Source of the DNA: Cerioporus squamosus
Lineage: Eukaryota > Basidiomycota > Agaricomycetes > Polyporales > Polyporaceae
Reading direction: 5' to 3'
Assembly: GCA_022592435.1 (NCBI GenBank)
Contig: JABYQS010000664.1
Span: 1-15,799 of the forward strand
DNA: 15,799 bases
The notes beneath the pieces are model-generated. The model saw only the letters and a list, made by a program, of their open reading frames with translations, searched no databases and was not told the origin of the DNA. The first letter of the stretch is position 1; each line of letters starts with the position of its first letter. Positions 9,071-15,799 of the stretch are shown piece after piece. Position numbers and translations under genes: made by a program.

Positions 9071-10537
9071 CTATGTTGTGCGACGCATACGACGCAGCTC
9101 GTCGTCAGTTTTAGCTACTACGGAGGAAGTTGTCACCCACAGTAGTAGCGAACGTCGATTCGTTCTCGACTTGATATCTTACAGCTAGGGAGGCCGTGGG
9201 CTCGTTATTCGACGCCTCGGAGGCGGAAGCAGAAGTGGCTAGCTTCGCTTCGAGCTTTTCGTGGATCTCAGACGATGCACTCCGGCTCGAGACGGAGTCG
9301 TCCTCGTTTAGCGACTGATTTGGCTGAGGATCGCCATTCGACGTGTGGTCGCGGTCCACGGATGTCTCAGCTTCTGTCTCTGGAACTGCTTGACTGTCTA
9401 CGATTGCCCCGGACACGTCCTAGAACAAACGAAGTGCGTTAGGAAAGGCATGGCACACTGATAGGGCGACTTACCGCCTGAACAGTGAGATCGTATGCCG
9501 ACGCAGAAGCCTGGACCGCCGCCGGTCCAGTCGCTGAACACACGGCCCTATGCTACGCATTGAGAGTCAGTCTCCATACGACCGCGGGACACGCGTACGG
9601 CGCCGACTTGAAGCTCACCTCCGCCCATGCGGACATGTTCTCGAAGGCGAGCCCGCAAACCCTGCAGCGCGGATGCAGTTTTAATTCACGCTGATAGTGC
9701 TCTTGCAGCTCTCCTTCAGACCCATGGTGTACGGCGCACGCCTGGCAGGTGAAGGTGCTCGCGAGGTGCTGGTGATGAAAGCCAACGGGAGGGTGAGAGC
9801 GAATCGGTGAATTTATACGAATACACACTCACAGCGTCGAGTGCGTCTTTGTCCGGAAACGCGGTGTTACACATGTGACACATCTCTCGCGTGCCCTCAG
9901 CCTTGGATGGCGCTGCGGAGAACGCAGCTTCGTGTTGTACTTCTGGCTGGTGCTGTTCAGGCTCATGTTCAGCGCCGTCGGAGGATGCATGAAGGTTGGC
10001 AGCGACGTCTTGAAGGGGTACAAGATCGCTATGGGCAATCTGGCAGTGCTGTCGTACACGCAACTCTCAGTACTCGAGTACACCCAGGAGAGAACCGCCG
10101 ACGCCCTCACTCACCATCTGCAGGGCATACGCGTTCCCGAACTGTTCGCGACACCGACGGCATGTAACGACCTGCCAGATTGGCGGCCCAGAAGGAGGGG
10201 GGTTGGGAACCGCAGGCGGGATCGCGGCCGTCACATCGGGAACCAAGCTTTTCATCTGCGCTTGAAACGCCATCCAGTTCAGATACGAAGAGGTCGCAGA
10301 CGATGGCTGGCCTGTCGCCACGACAGTCGGGAGCAAAGATAGCGGAGCCGTGTGCCCTCGAACACAAGCCGCCACATGTCTTTTGCACTCGCCGCGCTTC
10401 GCGAATACCGCGTCGCATTGTGTGCATTGGTATCCGGGTTTCCAGACATGGCCCGTATCGCTCTGGTGCTTGTTTCCGTCCTTCTTCCCCCTGAGTACCA
10501 GCTTGCATTGGTTGCACCGAACCTTGATAGGTGGCAT
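7670..10537 (-). CDS. Gene B-C: fused tandem C2H2 zinc-finger protein with one C-terminal RING, 11 exons, 747 aa model
   Basis: Minus-strand exons: 10537-10115, 10048-9833, 9768-9619, 9552-9475, 9419-9141, 9070-8768, 8710-8576, 8515-8432, 8373-8186, 8112-7813 and 7757-7670. Every junction keeps frame. The first half (residues 1-382) has fingers at C8/C11/H24/H30, C38/C41/H54, C126/C129/H142/H147 and C198/C201/H214. A C2H2/CCHC pair at 221-268 and an acidic Ser-rich linker follow. The second half restarts with the family's N-terminal pattern (RCNQCKL; fingers at 405-427 and 435-457). It then has the pair at 487-533, a linker, and a RING at C696, C699, C712, H714, C717, C720, C732, C735. The two halves are each paralogous to gene A. 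They join through intron 9140-9071 (GTGGGT to CATAG). I prefer one gene because the second half has no ATG and a TAG lies in frame just before it. The alternative is a 391-aa RING-less protein ending at 9111, followed by a start-less relic. Likely a ubiquitin ligase; substrate unknown. Confidence 0.65.
9071..9140 (-). other. Putative junction intron joining modules B and C
   Basis: This 70-nt segment has donor GTGGGT, candidate branch sequences CTAAAAC and CTGAC, and acceptor CATAG. Both sides are phase 0, so splicing runs the B linker straight into C. Without splicing, B ends at TAA 9113-9111. The donor is weaker than the GTGAGT/GTAAGT used by most neighbouring introns, so some retention is possible. 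Confidence 0.5.
9111..10537 (-). other. Upstream paralogue module (B) of the fused gene: fingers and linker, no RING
   Basis: This is the copy immediately downstream of gene A in the direction of transcription. It starts at an ATG (10537) with the family N-terminus MPPIKVRCNQCKL. Splicing intron 10114-10049 completes a perfect C-x2-C-x12-H-x4-H finger across the junction, which confirms that intron. Introns at 9832-9769 and 9618-9553 fall at the same finger positions as in gene A. The final exon (from 9419) is rich in Ser, Glu and Ala and reads to a TAA at 9111 if unspliced. The two exons that carry the RING in gene A have no counterpart here. If this half is a separate gene, it makes a 391-aa zinc-finger protein without ligase activity. 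Confidence 0.75.
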
Positions 10538-10882
10538 AGATGTAGAGTATGAACGACTGATACTGACTCAGTGCGTGAGACTGAGGATACAGGTGAGGGT
10601 ATAGGGTTGCGTACCGGCTGATGGGTATTAAGGGAAGCTAAGAGCGTCTTCGTATGCTGCGTGCTGCCTGCGTGCAGGACGCATGACGGACCTGCGGTAA
10701 TTCCTACCGCAGCACACGGTCGGTGGGAACCTGGGACGCATATGGTAGTGAGCGCTCGGACCTACCTCCTTCGAATCTCTGCAATATCGTAAGGCGCACG
10801 CAAGACACGTTCAAAATGAGCAGCATGAAAGAAATGAAGCAAAAGAATACAACCGAATCGCATCCGAAAGAGTGAAGTATGA
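10538..10882 (-). promoter_or_regulatory. Intergenic gap between tandem genes A and B-C
   Basis: It must hold the 3' end signals of gene A and the promoter of gene B-C, both on the minus strand. The A-proximal part is T-rich when read on the minus strand, as fungal 3' UTRs often are. I see no clear TATA box or AATAAA. The only distinct structure is the inverted repeat at 10692-10712. Confidence 0.4.
10692..10712. repeat. Perfect 8-bp inverted repeat between genes A and B
   Basis: CTGCGGTA, a 5-base spacer ATTCC, then TACCGCAG. It lies in the 345-bp gap between the end of gene A (10883) and the start of gene B-C (10537). It could be a factor site upstream of B-C or a structure in the 3' part of the A transcript. 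Confidence 0.5.
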
Positions 10883-12699
10883 TCAACCGCTCTCAACGTG
10901 CAGCCTGACCAAGAACGCCTTCTGGCAGACCGGACAGCAGAGCTTCGTTTCGATCTCGTGCACGATGCAGCTATGGACCGGGTCGCAACCGCATGTTGTC
11001 AGCAGCGGGAAACCAGAGACTAGATGGGGACGCACCTATGGCAGAATAGGTGCCCACATACAGTTGCGACGGGCTCGATGCATGGGTCCCTCGCACATGA
11101 TCGGCAGTGGAAAGATGAACGCGTCGGCGTCGGCGTGCTCGTCCTTGAGCTGACCGCTATCGACTTGGTCTTGGTCTGACTCGGTACTCCACGCTGCCAG
11201 TCCTGGATAGAAGCCGAGGCTGCGGAGCGAGTGTTGACACTCGCCTCCGGAAGACGTCGGTCCTCGGATTCTGCAGACGATGCTGCCGTAGATGCAGCAC
11301 GCCCACCGTCTCGACTGCGATTATATGTTGAAGCAGGCCCACGGGAGGACGTAGGCCAGATTCCGCCTGCCTGAGACCGGATGCTGGCATCGGCGAGCCA
11401 ATTTGAGCTGCACGGTCCGGAATGATCAGTGAGTCGAGTTCACATCGTGCGCACTGCGACAAACCACTCACCCTCGAGTGGTCGATGTCTCTGACATCAG
11501 CAGGGTCGCAGGAGTGTTGTCGGTAGCATCGGTTGTGACAGATCGTGATGAGCGACCGTTCTGCGAAAGACGCGAGGACATGGCGCTCTGAGGCGGCATC
11601 GGTCAGTACGGACTGCCTCTGTAAGGATCTCGCCACAGTACTCACAACAGAAGAAGGGATTGAATGTGCTTGATCACGCGTCGCTTCTTCAGGAGACGAA
11701 CCCGGCGGCGGACATGTTGATTTGTGCTGGGCATTGCACGATATTGTGAGTAGCTTTCCTCTCACTGAGAGGTGAAGACAGGGCATTATCTTACCGCAAC
11801 CCAAGATGTAATTGAAGCGAATCCGAGGTCGCACGTACGACAATGTGGGTGGTTTTTGACGGACTTGTTGAAGTGCATCTGTAACTCATTGCTGTCGTTA
11901 AACGACACTTTGCACTTTTCACAGCGCGTGTTCTGCGCAAGCGACGCAGTGAGTTAGCGGATTGCTCTGTCGGGCGTATTGCGCGAGCGCACCTCCATGG
12001 TACTGATGGTGGAGTGATCGGTTGGCTGATCTTCAACTGCAGGTGCCTACAATCCCGAGACCCTGTCAGTTGCCGGTCAGAAACGGTTGCACAGAATACA
12101 GCCAGCGGACCTGTGTGTGAGAGGTGGATGAACGCCCAGGATGGTGCAAGCTGAGAGATGAGTAGGTCTGTATGAAGGGATGGATGGGGCGACAGACTTA
12201 CGTGTGGGAGTGCTGCGGTAGTACTAGTACTCGCAGCACCCTGAGTGGCGTGCTCTCTGTCAATAGGGCTGCTGGACGCTGCAGCAGGACGTTGCGGAGA
12301 AGAAGGCGGCGGTGTGGGTCCTGCGCCAGCATGGGGTCCGTTCATCGGTGTCAGACGAGCAAAGTCGGCATGTCTTGTCTGTTGCATATGTTCGAGTCTT
12401 GCTGCCTCGGAGTTCAGAAGGACGATGCAGGTATTACATAGATACCGGTGGAAATTGGCGCTTTGTGTAGATGGTACAGGAGGCTGCACCTGAGGGGACA
12501 TCTGCAGAAGAGATTGCGTGGTATGGCAGGTCCCTTGCATATGTGCTGACCTCTGTTTCTGCGTCGTGAAGAGCTCGGGACAAAGGTCGCAGAAATAAGC
12601 GGGGTGAGGCTGGTGGCCCACGCTCGCCGCATGAGCCTCGCAGTCTGGCAAGGTGCGGAATACTTGCTTGCATTGATTGCATTTCGCAGGGGCGGGCAT
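10883..12699 (-). CDS. Gene A: C2H2 zinc-finger / C-terminal RING protein, 7 exons, 448 aa
   Basis: Minus-strand exons read by hand: 12699-12202, 12046-11993, 11932-11795, 11726-11646, 11587-11472, 11407-11036 and 10970-10883. All junctions keep frame. The ATG sits in CACCATG. Three C2H2 fingers come first: C7/C10/H23/H29, C37/C40/H53/H59 and C88/C91/H104/H110. A paired module follows, C188/C191/H204/H212 then C215/C218/H231/C235. A Ser/Thr/Ala-rich linker of about 160 aa leads to a RING: C397, C400, C413, H415, C418, C421, C432, C435. All eight zinc ligands of the C3HC4 type are present, and a Pro lies in CCPVC as in E2-binding RINGs. The likely role is an E3 ubiquitin ligase whose fingers bind a partner or nucleic acid; substrate and location are unknown. 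Intron 1 (155 nt) is longer than the others (58-68 nt), so the end of exon 1 is the least certain junction. The protein is intact, with no stops. Confidence 0.88.
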
Positions 12700-12783
12700 G
12701 GTGGTTCGCCCTCGGGATTCGCTGGCGGTCCGGGTGAGTTCAAGTCGAAGTTCAACGTGTCATGACTTACCTTTTCTAGCATC

Positions 12784-14360
12784 CGTTTATTCCCGACCGG
12801 CGCCTACTACTCGGCGCTTCGGATCCTGAACTTGGACCACAACGTCGCGATGTACAAGGCTGACCGTCGCAGGTGAGGATCCTAGCATGTGAACTGATGT
12901 ATCTGTGTACTCACATCAATGCAGGAAATACTGCTGAATGGCAACCGCGCCGCTAGTTCCAGAGGAAACCCCGTGCGATGAGGCCTGAGGCTCCACTGCC
13001 TCCGAGTCCAAGGCAAATGTTGGCCTCTGGCCTTGCTCCGAGCATGCCACTCTAGGTACTACAAGGCTACCTTCAACTTAGGCAAGTGAAGCGATGGCGG
13101 ACCCGGGACTTCCGATGTGAGGGAAGCAAGTTGTCGTGCAGCTATCCCAATACTGTGTGTTCCCAAGCGGCTACGCGCGTTTGTATTGGAAGACCTCTCT
13201 TTTTCGACGGCCTCGTCTGGCGAGCTCGCGTGGGTTGCCATAGGTATAGTGCCTTGCCTTGAGCCGGGATGCACATTCCCAGTTTGGCTTTGTTCAATGT
13301 TCGTCGCACCGTTCGTCCTGCAAGATGCTTACAAGGTGGCAGTGTCCTAGGGTTGCGCAGTCGCGTTGGTCGTAACTGGTGCCGTTTCATGGACAAGATC
13401 ACCTACGGTATAGGTAAGTGGTCGATTGTGTATGCTGCACTGCTGACAGTTCCAGGAAAGCGCAGGTACATATCGCTCCGCAGATGCCTCCGTATGTAGC
13501 TCACATCAGAGACATCGTACGAAGGGGAAGGTCTGTATGATTCCCCACCTGCCTGGAAAGCGATCGCTGAACCTCAAGGCGTAACGTCTCACAATGCCTC
13601 CGGTTTCTGCAGGTATAAAGAGGCTCTGGCGAAGGCGTCCTCCTCCGACACCAATCTACTCTCCTGCGACTCCTCACAACACTAGTCGACGTCGACATGC
13701 CTGTGACACTCTACTTGGCACCGTTCCGGCCAACGAGCAGCTTATTCTTAGTGGAAAGCTTGACCCTGAACTCCTCTCCCTATCGACTGTGACGGACAAC
13801 TTGGAACTAGGCAACTTCGAGCGATCTTCATGACGCCCGACCGCGGCCACGCAATCGAGCTCGCTCACCGTGAAGGGAATCCACTAACCGGTGGCAAGGC
13901 CGTTCCAGCTCTCGTATGCAAGTACCAGCTAGAAACTCTGGGCCTCTCAGTGTATAACCTGAGCAACGTACCTAACGACATCGAAGGTGCCAAGATCTGA
14001 AGAAGGATGTCAGAGAGGTGCGATTTACACATCGAGAATCTTCACCTGTCGCCGCGCCTCATACATTTTCTCGCTGTATAGCTCTATGGGAAGCATCGCG
14101 GACCAGTTCGATAAAGGCCACGGTTCGATATTGTCAAGCTGCCAAGTGTATCCTCAAAGGCGGTGAGAAATCTGATTGGTGCCCCTCATGATGCGCTCGT
14201 CTCATCGTATGTCCAGATACCCTCGAGTTCTGTAAAGGGTGGGACGGCAAGCACGTTGTGTTGTGGTGGCTACGCCCCTGAATCCGGACCAAGGAACGTC
14301 TGACGTTCTCAGCATGGAGAAGATCGAGTTCAAGGGCTGGGATAACTATCGCCCGGAGTA
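12784..14360 (+). pseudogene. Possible decayed plus-strand gene, unidentified
   Basis: Several short open segments look protein-like but do not join in one frame. They are 12785-12875 (FPTGAYYSALRILNLDHNV, ending at a GTGAGG donor) and 13470-13532 continuing at 13613 across a plausible 80-nt intron. Next come 13734-13815 (ELLSLSTVTDNLELGN), then after a 1-base frame change 13815-13997 (MTPDRGHAIELAHREGNPLT). The last is 14081-14162 spliced over 14163-14216 to 14217-14278 (TLEFCKGWDGKHVVLWW). Stops and shifts between them suggest decay. I recognise no family. Confidence 0.3.
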
Positions 14361-15330
14361 AGCCGCATTCAACGTCCTAGTATGTTCACAATCAAATATA
14401 TGCCTGTTGGTATCCATTCCACGATCGGGCTGAGGTTCAAAGAGAATGGGGCGCGCACGCGCAGCGCAACGACTTAAGTTGAGATCGAGACCATGTCAGC
14501 ATACTTCGTTTCCTCAGTATTTGGGAACACAAGAAGGTTTCGTGTTGCAACTGTATACAGTACTTAGGTTAGCGGTATACCTCCTTGAAGTATGACTTTT
14601 GGGATTAACTGAGTCCAGGTCGTCCGCCTGGGCCACCCAATGGCCGCGCCGCTTAGACACACGTCTCCTCGAGCTCCACCACCACCATCACGGCCTCTGA
14701 AGCCGCGCGCACGCTCTTCTGCTTTGGCCTCACTCTTCATCTGTCCTGTGTGCTACTTGGTACTACAGAGCCCATATCACTTCTCTCGCCAACACATTCT
14801 TTTTCCGGCCCTCAATCCGCTGCCGCTGTCCGACTGTCCGCCTCACCTTGCGACTATGTGACGTGTACCAGGGAACTACGGGTCAGAGGGTGTACAAAGC
14901 GGAGAATCAACTAGGCTGGTGTGAAGTGTGTATATTGCGAATGAATGTGTCGGGTTACTTAGTACAACACGCATTCCACCGGACGCAGCAGCCCTACTCG
15001 CAGAAATTACCCAGACGGCGAGTCTTGTCGAGTTCCACCTGGCCATATCGCTATATACCAGGGATACTGAGTCGACCACGCGAACCTTCCGCTTTTACAC
15101 TCGCTCGTACGTGCTGGAACTCGTCATTGCACCCTGATGGCACTAACCATCTCACTGGCACTACTAGGTGCGACCACTACTGCATCCACGGAGTGGGCGG
15201 TCTCTCAGCCACCAGGCTATCCACCTCGTGAACAGCTGCGGAGCGACAATCTATGTGTGCGACTTCAAGTTCTACCTCTCGGGGCGGATCGGGTCGTTCA
15301 TGCTGAGCTCAACGCAGCCACATCCGACAC
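14361..15330. other. Stretch without an identifiable gene
   Basis: Open frames exist, for example 14640-14858 with a Pro-rich start and 14928-15137 with a segment reading AALLAEITQTASLVEFHLAI. They overlap one another in different frames and no domain is recognisable. It may belong to the same decayed material as its neighbours. Confidence 0.35.
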
Positions 15331-15799
15331 CGCTGAGAACGCGCTGACGAGTATAATCGCCAAGAGAATCACAGCGGGCACATGCAACGTCTCGAAAGTC
15401 AAAACCTATGTCCATGTCTGACCCTTGACTCGGAGCTTGCTATGGGTGCGGATCTTACGAAGGTATGTCTCAACAGCTTGCAACGTGTAGCAGACTCATG
15501 TCGGGCCGTCTGTGCTGTGTCTGATCCGCTGTCCCCACAGTTCAAGACATTGATTCTTGCTTCAACGAGGACGCTAGTGACGGGATCGCGGATACCGCCA
15601 CTGGGCTTTGCAGCGCTTCCATGGGCGACCCTACCACTGCGACACGACAGACATCTCGCCGGGTCCTCGCCGTGTGCGTACCTGCCGGAGATGTCAGACC
15701 GCATGGTCTCACGCAAAGCGCGCTTTGCCTACCTGGCCGGGTTTATGTGCGATGCGTATTGCACAGGGACGACCGCCATATCCACTCCCGGATCCGATT
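15331..15799 (+). CDS. Possible partial gene running off the right edge, unidentified
   Basis: A well-formed intron at 15463-15540 (GTATGT to CCCACAG, 78 nt) joins two open segments in phase 0. The upstream one ends TLDSELAMGADLTK. The downstream one is open to the window end (FKTLILASTRTLVTG...). A second downstream frame is open too, so the call is weak. No domain is visible. Confidence 0.25.

Noticed and set aside
11157..11843. 228-codon minus-strand frame with Cys-rich stretch CHNRCYRQHSC, tempting as an extra zinc domain
   Set aside because: It reads through two introns of gene A in the wrong frame. The spliced frame gives a Ser/Thr-rich linker and joins cleanly to the RING.
12047..12201. 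Small extra exon inside the 155-nt first intron of gene A
   Set aside because: It would need a 34-nt intron and a weak GTCCGC donor; a single longer intron is simpler.
1..15799. CRISPR arrays, tRNA or rRNA genes, operon-type signals
   Set aside because: No regularly spaced repeats, no cloverleaf or rRNA-like sequence noticed, and the introns mark this as eukaryotic nuclear DNA.

Overview
The window looks like a piece of a basidiomycete (Agaricomycetes, possibly polypore-type) nuclear genome. The support is many 55-75 nt introns with GTRNGT donors, CTGAC-like branch sites and YAG acceptors. Other support is proteins that pair C2H2 fingers with a C-terminal RING, an F-box/leucine-rich-type gene, and short hAT- and TA-type transposons in gene-poor DNA. 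The order or species cannot be fixed from sequence alone.

Layout. 1-2290: GC-rich sequence with no gene I can defend; one possible minus-strand exon lies near 1734-2140. 2292-2671: a 380-bp TA-flanked MITE. 3421-3900: a 480-bp hAT-like MITE with a perfect 8-bp target duplication. 4687-7535: a plus-strand F-box/LRR-type pseudogene. It is cut inside its F-box by a 996-bp non-autonomous hAT-like element (4828-5823, 8-bp duplication CTCGCTCA) and carries several further frameshifts or stops. The element contains, in reverse orientation, a diverged copy of the sequence that lies just upstream of the gene it broke. The pair forms a large inverted repeat (4015-4558 against 4989-5568).

7670-12699: the main intact coding block, on the minus strand. 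Gene A (12699-10883, 7 exons, 448 aa) has three C2H2 fingers, a paired C2H2/CCHC module, a Ser/Thr-rich linker and a C3HC4 RING. Next to it is a tandem relative (10537-7670) that reads best as an 11-exon fusion of two paralogues (747 aa). Its upstream half has lost the RING and its downstream half has lost its start codon. I derived the exon maps by hand: every junction keeps frame, and two independent RINGs are restored by an intron at the same codon position.

12700-15799: no intact gene. Short plus-strand open segments with plausible introns (12784-14360, and 15331 to the edge) suggest one or two decayed or partial genes I could not identify.

Taken together, the window is a small accessory cluster of candidate ubiquitin-ligase parts (RING proteins and an F-box gene) shaped by tandem duplication, fusion and transposon attack. 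The link to ubiquitin is inferred from the domains; nothing here shows that the genes act together.
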